Positions 1-12,575 of a DNA stretch of 64,000 nucleotides are shown here, piece after piece. Every line of letters begins with the position of its first letter. The first letter of the stretch is position 1. Source of the stretch: Rhizoclosmatium globosum. Lineage: Eukaryota; Chytridiomycota; Chytridiomycetes; Chytridiales; Chytriomycetaceae. Location of the stretch: NCBI GenBank assembly GCA_002104985.1, contig MCGO01000058.1:1-64000 (forward strand). Reading direction: 5' to 3'. The notes beneath the pieces are model-generated. The model searched no databases, was not told the DNA's origin, and worked only from the letters and a program-made list of their open reading frames with translations. A program made the translations under genes and the position numbers.

Positions 1-720
1 TTGAAAAGGATATGCTGACAATGCGTACAACATAATTGTTCTGGCATTTTGGTTGGATACTGGTGGAGCATGGGATGTCTTGAATGGATGGACACAGTTG
101 AGTGATGACACTCGGCAAGAGTATTTGAATGCCTATCATAATGCAGGAAAGAAATGCTTGTGAGCGCATTTGGAGCTTCTGAGTGGCCAACGACTGCTGG
201 TGTAGATCCTGCTGTTAGTGCAAACAACGTCGCTGACTTTGTCATAAAGTGGGGATTTGATGGCATTGACTTGGATTATGAGGATTCCGGTGCTTTTAGT
301 GACAGCAGAGCAATGGTTGATTACTTATACAAGAGTCTTACGTCAGCGGCTACCAAGTCCTCAATATATCAGTCATGCACCACAAGCACCATATTTCTTT
401 GCTGGTGTGTATTCCGGGGCGGATATCTTGCCATCCATCAAGCAGTTGGAGACCTCATTGATTTCTACAATGTACAATTATAACCAAGGATCGGCATCTT
501 ACGATACTTGCGAAACGTTATTTTATCAAGCTGGAAGCTTGGGTCTTTTGAAATTGCGGCCGCCGGTGTCCTCTCAATAAGATAGTGGTTGGAAAGCCTA
601 TAACTCCACAGGAGCTGCAAATACTGGTATATGGAATTTGGCGGCGTGCTTTTCAGAAGCAAAAGCAAATGGAATGGAGGAGTGATGGGATGGCAATATT
701 CTCTGGATCCAAAATATCTG
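1..720 (+). pseudogene. decayed GH18 chitinase copy, cut by window edge
   Basis: Conceptual translation in shifting frames matches, segment by segment, the GH18 protein encoded at 10511-9205. The catalytic motif DGIDLDYED (DxxDxDxE type) is present near 258-285, followed by a SHAPQAPYF segment, YNQGSASYDTC and VVGKPIT. The reading frame changes at about 150, 300, 480, 540 and 650, and an in-frame stop follows AYHNAGKKCL. The shifts are one or two bases with no splice signals, so introns do not explain them. The 5' part lies outside the window. A functional enzyme would be secreted and cleave chitin; this copy almost certainly cannot be translated. Recognition as a GH18 relic is firm. Confidence 0.85.
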
Positions 721-786
721 TTTTGAGTGCCTCTTGTAAGATAATTTGATAAATAGAGTTTTCTCCAAGCAGAGATTGCGTGATGG

Positions 787-2126
787 ATGCATTTGATTGC
801 ACAAACAATGTCAATGCTGCTTGAGAACCTTCTTGAGTCCCCACTGATCACTGTCCTCCGCCACGATCGACGGGCCCAATTCTCCGCCGGGCTTTGTATT
901 GGACTGATCGCAATTCAGCAAATTGGGTATTCGAAGCGGCGATCGCCGGTGCGCGGCCTTGTCCACTTTTGGATCGTTGATGTTCCGCGGGCCGTTGTTG
1001 CGGCGTTCTCGCGACCGGCGTCGCAGTTTGGACTCGTTCGAATCGCGCGCACGTTTTACATTCGATGGCTCTTTGGCGGCAAAACAGAGGACGTGCGTGC
1101 GATGCTCAACACGGCGAACGAGAAGGAACTCGAAACACAAACGAAAAAGGGTTTGAAGGTTGTCGAAGTGTGCGAAGACTTTGAAGGAGGAACTGTCAAA
1201 GGCCGCTGGTTCATCCACGACGAGATCATGCGCGAAAACACTGTTTGTCTGCTGTGGTTCCACGGCGGCGGCTATGTCTTCCAGAATGCCGCGAACGGCG
1301 CTGCCCATCACTATGAACTGCTTAAGGAATTCAACAACTCGCCTCTTGCCTTTGATGAGGCCGATCCCACAAAGAAAAGTCGCCGTCTTGTCATCTTTTC
1401 GCTTGAATACTCGCTTGCACCAGAGGATAAGTTTCCTACCCAACTCTTGGAAGCTGTTGCTGCCTATCAATGGCTTGTGTCTGTCAAATCTGTAAAAAAG
1501 TTGGTAGTTGGCGGCGATTCCGCCGGTGCCCACTTGGCTATTGCTCTCATGAACGCTATCACTACTCGGCTTCAACACGTTCCTGTTAAACCGATCGCGT
1601 CTGTTCTGATGGCTCCATGGGTAAATCCTTTTTTGAAGGAGTTCCCTAAAGGTACCATTGACACTTCACACCAAGGAATGCAAAGATATTTTCAGGTACG
1701 TTAGATGGACGGTATCACAAATATTTAGTGAAGCCTAGTCCGGCTATAGTCTATATTCTAACTGTCAAGCTATAGATGCAAGTTTCCGTGCTCCATTCGA
1801 TTACTGCGACTTTACCACAACAAGACAGCGATTCACACGGCGGAAAAAGGGACTCTCGTCATTTATGGAAGCATTGAGATTATTGTTGATTCAATTCGTT
1901 CATTTGTGGCACGCTTGCGAAACCAGAATACTGTTGGACTTGAAGTCTACGAGTATCCCAACGAAATGCACTGTTTCAAGTATGTTCCGTTTCTTTTCTG
2001 AATATTTGATGGCTTTGTAGGGTTTCTAACACTGGTGTGTTCATCCATAGCAAACATAATCCCATCAGCGGAAATGGACGCGATGCACTTGTTAAGACAG
2101 CAGCCTTCTTACACAAGCTGTTTTAA
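787..2126 (+). CDS. alpha/beta hydrolase (hormone-sensitive-lipase/esterase type)
   Basis: Exon 1 (787-1695) encodes an N-terminal helical region, the oxyanion-hole motif HGGGY and the nucleophile elbow GDSAG. Together these define the HSL-like (type IV) esterase/lipase family. A later segment contains EMHCF with the likely catalytic His, then an intron (1980-2050) and a short last exon ending ..AAFLHKLF. The join between exon 1 (donor GTACGT at 1696) and the next coding block (frame starting at 1777, after TATAG at 1775) is out of frame by one base, and stops rule out alternative acceptors I tried. This is either an indel or a missed splice site. Substrate unknown. A relative lies at 12507-10776. 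Confidence 0.75.
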
Positions 2127-2234
2127 AGTTCAAGCAAGAAGCCCCAGAACATCAATGAAATTATTACATGATGTCAATCAGCGCGAGAGGAATTATTAAA
2201 TAAACAGCTTATAGAACCCAAAGTTACTTGCGCT

Positions 2235-3158
2235 TTATAAATAATTATCACCATAATTGAACCAGTAACGGAATATCAGATTGCGTATAATCGAATTCAA
2301 TCTCATAACCCCCGAACTAACCACCACTTGTGTTTCCGCCGTAACAAGAGCTTGTCTAAATACAAATCCCATCAGAATACACAAGAAATAGGCTATGTAC
2401 TACCCAGTCGTCACCACTTCCGTAAACGACAACAAAACATCAACCGCAACCAGCAACGAAACTGTAATATCCGACGAAACAGAACCACCAGCTGGAATCC
2501 TCATACCCCCCTCCGCAAACCTCGCATCCACTGACGAGATCGGATTCCCTTATAAAGACACGATCCGCGAATATGGTTCACGTCCACTTCACATTGAAAC
2601 GGATTCGCGAGTGTGATTGTCCCCGAGACTGTCAGATAGAAAGGATTTAGGTACGCCATTTTCGCTACGACTTGGTTCACGATTTTGGTGGATGCGCGCG
2701 GGATTGTGAGGGATGTTGAAGGTGGGAGGTTGATGTGTTTTGGTGCGGTGTCAATTCAATGTCGATCGTTTGACCTTGTGTGGTAAATTCATTGTTTTGG
2801 GGGGTTTTAGTGTTGTTGATAGAGAGAGAGTGTGGGTTCTGTCCTGACCTGCTCCGAACTGAGTTACGAGTTGTCGAGTTGATTGGATGGCATCGACGTT
2901 GTCAGGATCGGGAAACACATCAATCAAGAGCATTCGCTCGTTCTCTCCTGCTGCGATTGGCCAGAGTTGTGGGATTGTGGCTGTTCCAACTCGATGTCTT
3001 TCAAACGAAACGTCAAACGATGCATCGAGTTGGTTGACCGGTGCAGTTATCGGTTCTTCGGAATCAACAAGCAAGTCGACTTCAACTCGTATTCCTGTGG
3101 AAGGAGAGCCAGACACAATGCGGGGAACAAGAACAGCTCGAATTGTTGCAGTAAACAT
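2235..3158 (-). pseudogene. disrupted beta-sandwich protein, LEA/DUF3712-like
   Basis: Reading from the ATG at 3158 the product begins MFTATIRAVLVPRIVSG and continues through long beta-rich stretches such as TVSGTITLANPF and GNPISSVDARF, ending ..RYWFNYGDNYL. The TITLANPF-type motif and strand-rich composition recall fungal DUF3712/LEA-2-like domains, but the match is weak. A plausible 49-nt intron (GTAGTA..TTTAG) lies near the 3' end. Three frame changes are needed: in a CT-repeat (about 2815), near 2760, and in a GGG run near 2555. It could be a pseudogene or a gene with several consensus errors. The stop of the upstream WDR7 gene is 77 bp away. Confidence 0.45.
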
Positions 3159-3235
3159 TTCTTTGAAATCAGAATCCAAACCAAGGGTTTATAAAGTATA
3201 CACAAAAGAAAAGGAAAGATCCAGGTAAGAGTTCA

Positions 3236-6200
3236 TTAGACAGTAAAGACCAACTTGATCTCATCGGTGCTATGAAGCTTCACGCTTCTTTCTCCAAGCC
3301 ATTCGAATTTCACTTCAAAGTTTGCCATACCATTCGGTTCTATCAAACGTTTTGTTAGCCCTCTATCAAAATCAAGATAAACTCTCACTCTGCTCTGGAC
3401 CAACGCTGAATTCTCTGAAACTCTTCATGTGTCCAGCCTTGGACGTCGAGCCAGGCGAACCACCTCCGAACGCGACGGCAAGTGTATTCAAGAATCCAGA
3501 AGCCAGCTGGTAGAACCGCACACAATTTTCTTCATAACTGAATGTGACACTCATCTTCCCATCGGGAGAAAAGGCGACAGCTGTGACTGGTTTCGTGTGT
3601 CCCTTTGAAAGACGTAAGATCATTTGATTCAAGGAAGGAAATCAAACCCTACCTCCAAAACCTGTCCTTTTGTCGCTGTCTTTAAATCATACACAACAGT
3701 CAACCCATCCAAACTACCAACCAACAACTTTTGCGAACCATGATGAAACGCAACATTCGGGAAACTTTTGACCAACTCCGCGAAATTCGACGTAACAATT
3801 GTTTGCACCGCCTCACGCATCCCACTGACATTCGGATCCAGGCATTTAACCATAGCTTCTACAATCCTTGGAACGTGTGGGTATAACAGGTTCGGTTTCT
3901 TTGCGATAAACATTCCAAGGAGTTTAAGACCGCCCACGCGTTCTGCAAGAACCTTGGAGCTCACAAAGTCGTTTGTTACTGTTGAAATAAAGAGTGCGGG
4001 GTTGATTGATGCGATTTGAACAACAGCTTGACGAGAAATCATTACGAGGGCAGAGTTTGGAACATTGAGGCCTCCAGCACCTGTTGAGAGTTCTCGAGAC
4101 GGTGTTCCTGGATTCGATGGTGATTGAAGACCCGTTGTGTAAATGATGGTTTTGAGAACATTGGGTGCATTGAGATGTGGTTCCCAAGTTTTGAAACCGC
4201 GACCAAGAAGTTCAACTGCCATCATTCTGTGTGGAGTGCGAATGTCTTCCTTCAATAAAATGTCGAGAGATTCGGCAACGTCTTTTACAAGTCTGAATTT
4301 GTTTTAGGCAAATTACGATTATGGCAGCAGGACTCACCGAATAGGAAGTAGTGACGCATCCTCACAACCAAATATTCCCATAATTACTGCTGCCCTCAAA
4401 TTGACTTTCGTGGGTTTTTTGGCAGGTCCAGTCGCGGTTGGTACTTTCGAAAGAGTCGTCAATTAGCCAGTTGTATTAACACTGCAACAAACTCACAAAA
4501 GCTTCTCCAATAATCAATGATGACAGTTCGTTCCGCTGGCTCTATACTTTTCAAAGTCGCGCTGAAAATAGTCCTCGATGCTTGCTGAACGTCAGAAATC
4601 TGATCCTGCCAATACTTTGCCAAGAATGCAAAAGAAGGAAACTGGAATTGCGATAGAGATGCTGACGTTTTCGGAGACATGCTGCAAAACTGTGAGATGA
4701 TTCCTGAGACATCTTGTTCATATTCTGAGGAAAACAGAAATGAGTTGTGAACCCCAATCGAAACCAACACACCTTTCTTCAACGAAATAGTTCGTAGCAA
4801 GGACACAATCTGTAACATTCTGGAAGCAGACATTGTTGGCGACAAGCACCATTCTCCAGCTCCCTGAGATCCCTTCACGGGGATAGGTACTGAAATGTAA
4901 CCATTTGCTCTAAACACAAACCATCAACATCGACAGTTTGACCAACAACGAAATACAAACCCGCGATTTCCAACAACGACACCAGGTGCAGGAACTCCCA
5001 ACTCCAAAGCATTCTGACACACAGTGTCCACGTCCTGATCAAGGCCCCACGACATTGAAGCACTTAAAACAGCTCGAACCAAGTCTTTATCGCCAAATAC
5101 ACGTGGTTTAGGTGACACGATAGTCGGAGTTTGCAAGGGAACAGGTGGCTCTACAGGCTGTCCAGTTGGAGACCGTGATCGTCCAGATTGTGGACGTATT
5201 GATGGAGAGTTTGGAGCCGATCCCATTGAAGTGCTGTTTGATCCTACACGTTGGCGACTAGAGCTCTTGAATAGGGAAGGGACTCCAAGGGACTTTGAAG
5301 GAGACTCGGCCAGAGATTCTTCAATTGTGGCCGGCTTGTTTTGAATCTCTCTTCGAGTATGCGGGGGAGTTGTTGGAGGAGTGAGAGAGTATTGCCCACC
5401 ATACACATCGTTGATGAATCGCTTCAGGTTCACAAGGAGGACAAACATGATTGGATTTCCTGCGAAGAATTTAGAAATCAGTTTAAAGCATAGAACATAT
5501 CCATACTGTTAAATCCAGCCGTAATTGGAAACGCTGAGAAAGTTTGCTTTGTATTCGCACTCATATAGTCCTGGCTATAATCCGCGAGAACCAATGAACA
5601 ATCACAACAAGAAATGATATCTGCTGCCATATCTCCCTCTTCGATACGGTCCAGATGGCCAGTTTTGAGCTGTAGTCTTGTGAGCATGATAAATCTCAGA
5701 AATTCACAAGACGCACCTGCCACACGTATACAGTCCCTTCATAATTTGAGCATTGTACAACAAGAGTTTCTTCCAATGATCGCCAGTGAAGTGCCGAAAC
5801 ACCGTGGCTGTGACCAGTGAGAATATAATTGCTTATGAAATAAGGAGTTGATTAACGAAACAACTTGAAGGATGATATGTATCAACTCACGTTTGTAGTT
5901 TATCCAAATCAATTACTGCAATAGACTCGTCTTCCGCTACTGATATTATCCCATGTCTCATTTTCATTCCGCAGTCATTCGGAACAGGAGCAAACGTTTT
6001 TACACAGCGAGAGTGGCATACAAGAGACGTCAACAACGTTCCAGCCCTAGCAAAAGTGTTAAAGATTCACGACTAGTAGAAACACACTGCAACTTACTCC
6101 AAATCCCAAATCTTGACCATCTGATCCGACCCTCCACTAATGAGATAATTCTTTCCACCAGTTGCGCGATAATCTGATTGGTATAATGCCCGTACAGGAC

Positions 6201-8160
6201 CTCGGTGATCGGAAAAGACGGTAACAGCATCTTGATCGATTTGGTCCAACGGGTGGAAGAAGGGAACCGTAATAGGCACCACATAAATACTTCCATTGTC
6301 TTATAATAGATTGGTTAAGTAGATACAACTAGATATATGAGCAGGGCTTTTACCGCATCCAACCGCAATGAGTTTGTCTGAAACTAGTGCGGCAGCTGTA
6401 ATCTTTACACCACTGCTTCCTGCTGCTGATGCCCAATATTCTCCCAGGTTCAGTTCTAGTATGAATGGATGAAAATCAGTATCTTATAAAACACAAACAA
6501 ATTTCACTCACCAAACATATTCACCGGCTTGACCATTCCACCTCTTTTGCATCCATCTTCATCAGCAGTACCAACAACGCCAGCAAACCGACCCCTCTTG
6601 ATATTCTCCACCACTTCAACCCCAACATTCACCCAAACAGGCCACCCAACAACCTTCCCCGCACTCTGAAACCCAAGCACATACTTCGGCACCCCCTCCT
6701 CACTCGACCCTCCATTCAAAACACACATAACAGTCCCCACCCTCCCCACCACCGGCTTAAAACTCGCCACCGCCGAAAAGCACTCATCCCAGTCCCAGAC
6801 TCCACACCCTTCGTCCCCAAAAGCGTCACAGCATTCACACCATCCGAAACAACAACCGCCCCAGAAACCCCGCCGCCTGACCCAACAGTTCCACATGTCA
6901 ACAGGTTCACAGGTCCAATGAAATACACATGCGCGGATCCGCGGTCCGTAACAAGATGATACTGCGTGCAGAGAGGAACGATCCACCCGTCCATGAGCTC
7001 GCGGATCCGGGGTCCATGGAGCAGTGGATCTGGCAGATTTGAGTGTGATCGCGTTGGAGGATGTGGCAGGTTTTTCTTTTGACGGACATGATCCAGTTTG
7101 GAGAGAATCGGGAGATTGAGAGGGCGAGGATGGGGGAGAAGTCTGTTGCGTCGAGGGCGAGGTCTTGGAGAGGGGTTTTTGTGAGGGTTAAGGTGGAGTC
7201 TTCTAGAGTGTAGGATTCAATGCGGCCGTTGGTTGTGCCGCGGAAGAGGATATCGGGAGTTTGTTGGCCTGGTTGGTGGATGGGATTTGGTTTGAGTTGG
7301 TTGGAATAACTTGGGTGGTGTTTGTTGTCACCTGTAACGAGAATGCCCATTGCTCCTGTCCATCCAATTAAGCCTTTTACCACTTTTACACAGTCTAGGC
7401 TTGCTGCGTCGAGTACAACCAAACAGTCTGACAGCCCTCCACAAAGAATATATCGACCTGACGAAGAAACCTAAGTATCCCCGACAAAGTCAGAAGACGA
7501 CATAAAGTGGCAGGATGAATTACAGTAAACTGTGTTATTGACGCAGGGAACGCGGCAGTTGATGATGAGAGAGCGCGTCCATCTTTCAAGTCCCACATGA
7601 CGATATCGCTGTATGCAAAAGTCAGTGCATCATTTAGAGATCTTGCAGATAGTCATACTACGCACCCATCTTCCGTTCCACAGAGGACAATGTTCTCTTT
7701 GGTTGCAGCCGCATCAATGTCGAGGCGGCAGAGTGACAGCGCTGTGATGCGACGGCCTTTACCAACGAGAAGCACTGAAGGTATAAGCTACATTGATTCA
7801 GAGTCAGTTCTGATGCTTTCAAGTTTCGAGTCGAAGAGGACCCGTTGGTTGCTGACTTTGACAGACATCGGCATCGTCCGTAATCCCACTCTGTCCACTT
7901 AGAAGGTAGAGCCCCTATGATAGCAGTGTCCTCTAATGCACCTACTGCTACTACTGCTGCAATAGCTCATGTGGATTGGACCAGTATCAACGCACCTCGA
8001 AGGTCCCTCCTTCAAAACAACTTGGTTTCCAGACCATCGCGTTCCCGTCGTCCATCGCCGTCACAATCGACGCGCCGTCTTCACTCGAGACGACGAGTGT
8101 TGTCCGCGAAAGTGGATTCGTCGCCGTCCAAAGCGCCAACGGGAACACACACGATGTCAT
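3236..8160 (-). CDS. WDR7/rabconnectin-3 beta-like WD-repeat protein
   Basis: A long multi-exon gene. The ATG at 8160 opens MTSCVFPLALWTATNP and an N-terminal WD repeat; further repeats include LISGGSDQMVKIWDLE (near 6100) and a C-terminal HTKPVTAVAFSPDGK blade (near 3590). The segment MAVELLGRGFKTWEP followed by HEAT-like helices and LLVGSLDGLTVVYDLKT is the layout of animal WDR7. In animals WDR7 partners DMXL proteins to regulate V-ATPase assembly, the role of RAVE in yeast. Introns are short; the last exon (ending 3236) encodes ..TDEIKLVFTV. Frames change near 6800 and probably near 7100 without splice signals, suggesting indels. The start lies only 53 bp below the Spc25 stop. Confidence 0.8.
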
Positions 8161-8213
8161 TCTTTTGTCACAAATAAATTAATCTTTATTGGAAGAAGAA
8201 GACGAAGAAGAAT

Positions 8214-9113
8214 TCACTTTGAGTCCCGCTTCATGCAGTAGTCGTGGAACCCCTGTCGCATCTCTTTCAGAAAGCGGTAAAAGTCGCGCGATTCATTCAA
8301 AAAGTTGAGCATGGCATCGCAGTTTGGAATACTTTCAGCAGGTGAACAGTCCATGACTGAATTTGGAGGAATTTGAATTGGATTCCTTTCAAGACTAAAA
8401 AGACTCACGCTTATAGGTAGTTGCGGAAACATCCAACACAAATGAAAATTCTTCAGCCCAGTTCTTGCTGCTAATATTTGTAAAGATGAATCTAAGAACG
8501 TTTGCTGTAATGCCCAAAGAGAGTTAAGTCAGAGATGACGTCAAAGCAAGGCATGACTCACTCGCAACCGACACGATTCGCAGACCCAATTTGTCTTCAA
8601 AGAAGCGCATTTCCATCAGAGCCTTCTGAGCCGCAGCTTTCCTCTGGTCTACTTTTTCGTTGAGAATCGCAGTTCGTTTGTCGAGATCGTGTTTGAGTAT
8701 TCTGACGTGGTTGTCGAGGGCACGCGCCTCGTCTTCGAGAGCCGCGCGTTTTGCGTCGAGGGCTTCGGCGGCGGCGGCGATTTGGGCCGCGGAAGACACG
8801 TCGGCGGCCTCGGCGCGGCGAATCTCGGAAATCAGAGACTCGGTCTGCGCCGTCTCGCCGGACACAGCCGCGCATTTGACTGCTCAGTCACACACACGAA
8901 TTAAGTTGATTAAAACTATCGCTTAAAAGTGGAGGCGCCCTGTCGCTTACGTCGGTTGGCCGTCAACTGCTGGAGGTGCTGCGCTTTCGCCTCTTCCATC
9001 TCGAGCTTCTTCCGCATCACTATCTGTCCACACTCACTGCCAAACACTTCATTCACACTGCCCAGCTTCGCGAACTCCGTGGCTAGTCTCTCGAGGCGTT
9101 GGATGGCTTCCAT
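8214..9113 (-). CDS. SPC25: kinetochore protein Spc25
   Basis: Spc25 is a subunit of the Ndc80 complex that, with Spc24, anchors Ndc80 to the inner kinetochore. The product has a charged N-terminus, a long Ala/Glu/Arg-rich coiled coil (..ALEDEARALDNHVRILKHDL..), then a small globular domain with LRFIFTNIS, FVLDVSATTYK and the C-terminal helix FLNESRDFYRFLKEMR, closely following the family pattern. Introns: GTAAGC..GAGCAG after TANR, GTGAGT..TTACAG after RIVSVA, and GTGAGT..TTCAG after TTYK; all restore the frame. The first in-frame ATG (9113) was chosen; upstream codons are open but lack an ATG. About 215 residues, a normal length. Confidence 0.85.
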
Positions 9114-9204
9114 TTGTTGTTTTTTGAGAAAGTCCGAACAAGACCAACACTTCACGACAACTCGCTCCTATTGATACACACAATAAAATGTAATAAAATA
9201 AGAG

Positions 9205-10511
9205 TTATTCCAATGCATCACTTAACGTTTTGATCCAGTTGAACGAAGGATCAAGGGAATATTGCCATCCCATTACTCCTGCATTCCATCCCATTTCTTT
9301 CGCTTTCGAAAAGCACTGGGCCAGATCCCAAACCTCCATGAATCCCGTATTCATCACTCCAGCCCTCGTAATCGGCTTCCCAACAACCACCTTCCCAACA
9401 TCAACACCCTTCCCAACAATCTCAAAAACAGAAGTCCCCTGAAACCAACCACCACTCTCATAAAACAGAGTCTGACACGTATCATACCTTGCACTCCCCT
9501 GATTATAAAACTGCACGTTATACCAATCAACCAATTCCCCAACCTCCCGATCCACAGTCAAATACCCACCCCCTTTATACCTCCCCGATCATCCACAAAA
9601 TACGGCGCCTGAGGTGCATGACTAATCACATACCGCGGCCTCGGCAACGCCTCCCTCAAAACCCTCGTAAACGTAACAAGCCACGCCTCCCCACTCCCCG
9701 CCTCCATCGCCGCGTTATCTTCCCAATCCACATCAACGCCATCAAACCCCGACTCTTTCACAAACTCTGCCAGTCGCGTCGCGGTTTCAACTGGGTCTTT
9801 GCCTTCTGTCGTTGGGTTCTCTGTGCTTCCGAACGCGCTGACGAGGACGAGTTTTCTGGAGCGGTGGTATGCTTCAATGTAGGATTCTCGGGTTTCGAGA
9901 GGGAGGTGGGTCCATGTGTAGGCGGCGTCCCATGCTCCTGTTGAGGAGAGCCAGAAGGCGAGGATGATGATGTTGTATGGGTTTGTGGATGTTGGGGTTG
10001 GGACGCCGAGGGACAGGTCAAAAGCGGTTTGGGCAGAGTTTGTTGAAGCGTCAATGTAGACTACCTTTTTGATTTTGGGGATGGATGGAATTGTGTCTGA
10101 TGGATTGGATGGATTGGGCTCAGATGTTTGTGGTGGCGGATTTTGAAGTGTGGTGGCCGTTGCAGGAAATGGCGGTGGTGGAGGGGAAGGAGGGATTGGT
10201 AGAGGCGGAGTCGGACTTTCATTGATAATGAGTGCACTCGTTGTTGGTGCTGGTATTGTCCGAACAGTCGGTAAACAATATGGCGACCCGTTCAAGAAAC
10301 CACAAAAAGTCCCCGCATCGCAAGTATTCGACAACTGCCATACAAGAGTCTGAACACTTGCATAGTTACAAATTAAGATTGAACCTTCGGTTGCACAAGC
10401 ATAGATCCCGTAGTTTGCACATCCATCACCCGCAGATAGACGCGTATTAAGACTCAATGAGGTTTGAACAAGGTATGAGGCCCACAAGAGACATGGCAAG
10501 TGTAAGAGCAT
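9205..10511 (-). CDS. GH18 chitinase with N-terminal chitin-binding-type module (one frameshift)
   Basis: A secreted endochitinase-type GH18. The ATG at 10511 gives a signal peptide (MLLHLPCLLWASYLVQ), then a Cys-rich region (CANYGIYACATEG..CDAGTFCG..YC) resembling CBM19, a Pro-rich linker, and the GH18 barrel with catalytic DGVDVDWED, SHAPQAPYF and MGWQYSLDP. The frame changes once near 9590, between APYFVDD and GRYKGGGYL, next to G-rich runs. Because all other conserved segments are intact this may be a consensus error rather than decay. It is the best relative of the broken copy at 1-720. Expected role: chitin hydrolysis outside the cell or during wall remodelling. Confidence 0.8.
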
Positions 10512-10775
10512 ATGAGGTGTTACAACGGGACAGATTCCAAGCAAATTAAATTTGTGCAATTCAACCGTCGCTTTCACTCAGAAAGCCACAATATCACATG
10601 CTTGGATTATTCTTGCAGGTGTCCACCCAGTCCACCCCTAATTTTCCGTCAGCAATATATCGAACTCTTGCATTTACAATATATCGAACTCATGGATGTC
10701 TTGCACTTCGTATGACCAATCATTATAGTTGTGTCGTATACTGAAAAGGTAATGAAGTAATCAAATTTTACTCTA

Positions 10776-12507
10776 TCAGTGCTCATGAATATATAAGTTT
10801 CCGCTCGCTTTCAAAAACTCCTGCCGCCTCTTGTCTACCCAGTTGTCATAAATTGCTTCCATTGCATTTCCAGCTGCCCAGCAGACATACATAACTTTTG
10901 GAGAAAAGGCAAAGTCGAATGCGTGAGGTGCGTATGGGACTTCGAGGTATCCCACAGGCACAACATTATCTAGTTTTAATGTATAAGTGGTACGTTCTTA
11001 TACTAGAGATTGCTATGACAACATACCTTTCCACAACTCGCTGACAAATCCTCTGACAAGTCGTGGCAGAATAATATTATCGGAGTCCTATTTTTTAGGT
11101 TAGATGCGTTCTCCACAAACATCCCAAAACTTACGCCTTGCACTACAAAGAAAGGCATTAGTTCCTTTTTCCTCGCCTCTACGTCCATATTACACAGCAA
11201 AGTGAACGGATCAACCCAATCCAAAATACTCTTTCCAAAGAGCCGTTGACTCTCTTTTTCCTGCATTCCTACAACAGCATCCAAGAACCACCTCTTCCAA
11301 TACAGATTATCATGAACTTGTCCAATGGCAGGATAAATAGCAAGACACGCTTGAACACTTGTATCAACATCCTCAAATCCACGTTGGAACTGTGGCCAAT
11401 TGGGCGTCAACGCCGCAAGCGAACACAAGTGTCCACCAGCAGAGCCACCCGAAATCGCAATGAAGTTCGGGTCTCCACCGTGAATATGCGCGTTCTCTCT
11501 GGCCCACCGAATCGCACGTTTGATATCAATCAGCATATCGCGGAGTTTGTGTTTTGGAGCGAGGCGGTAGTTCATGTTGAGCACGACCCAGTTTTCGTTG
11601 GATGCAAAGTGGTAACAGATTGGCATAGTTCGTTGCTGTTTGTCGCCCATGAGCCAGGCGCCACCGTGGACGTAGAGGAGAACAGGTCGGTTTTTGAAAC
11701 CGTTCTTTTTGCGGATGATGTCGAGTTGCATGAATTTCTTGACGGAGTCTCCGCCTGCTGCTGCCACTTCCGCAGGATATGCATATGTGACTTGGGTGTA
11801 GATAAATTTAGAAAACTTATTGATGCTTTTCTGAAGAAGCTTACCGTTGTTTATCTGATCCACATCCCATGGCTTCCAAAAGATTCCAATGGCTCCTTGA
11901 AGTGCAAACGTAAAGCTTTTCAAGTTGTAAACAAGATGAGTAAACAAACTTCCATTTGTCATGTGATTAAATACCTTGAGGGGACAGGCGGTCTGATTCT
12001 GAGGAGTTTTGCCAACTCGTCCCCAGCAGCATCCGGCTCAATCAGCTTCACGCCGCCTTCACGCACATAGGTAACAGTGTTCCTGAAAGCAAGGACCTCC
12101 TTCAGGGCCCTCCTGCGCATCCGAAACGAGTCCAAGAACATGGCCAACTGAGCGACGAGGAAGGCCGCGTTCAGGGCCCTGTAGCCGGCCAGCTTCGTCG
12201 AGTTCTTCGAGTTCTTTGCGCCACCGCCACCGAATCCAAAGAGCAGCGCGGCGAGTGTCACGGGCGCCTGCCACAGCGCCGTCAACATGTCGCCACCTCC
12301 AAGGCCGATGCCCATCGTGATCCACTGGTTCCGCACAATCCGCTCAAGCTGCGCGGGCGGAAGCCGCGACAGAATTGCGAGAATGATCCGCGTCAGCTGA
12401 AGAGAGGCAACGAGCGGTCGGACCACGGCGCCACCTGGAACTTGCATTCGCTCTTCTGGAAAAGAAATCTGTGTTTCATCACTCATGGGGCACACACTTT
12501 CTGACAT
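10776..12507 (-). CDS. membrane-associated alpha/beta hydrolase
   Basis: Exon 1 (from ATG 12507) encodes a hydrophobic/basic N-terminal region. An intron from 11974 to about 11909 joins it to a block containing the oxyanion motif HGGAW and nucleophile elbow GGSAGG (carboxylesterase/HSL-type fold). Two further introns near 11100-11130 and 10965-11020 lead to the last exon with the likely catalytic His in YAPHAFD. The family hydrolyses esters of lipids or xenobiotics; no substrate can be deduced. The N-terminal membrane-like segment suggests an endomembrane location. Its start is 68 bp downstream of the CBS-protein stop. Distinct from, but in the same fold family as, the gene at 787-2126. Confidence 0.8.
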
Positions 12508-12575
12508 TCAGCGAAATGGATGGTTTCAATAAAAAGATGTATTGTGCATAATCATGGCAACTTAAGTTAGAGGAA

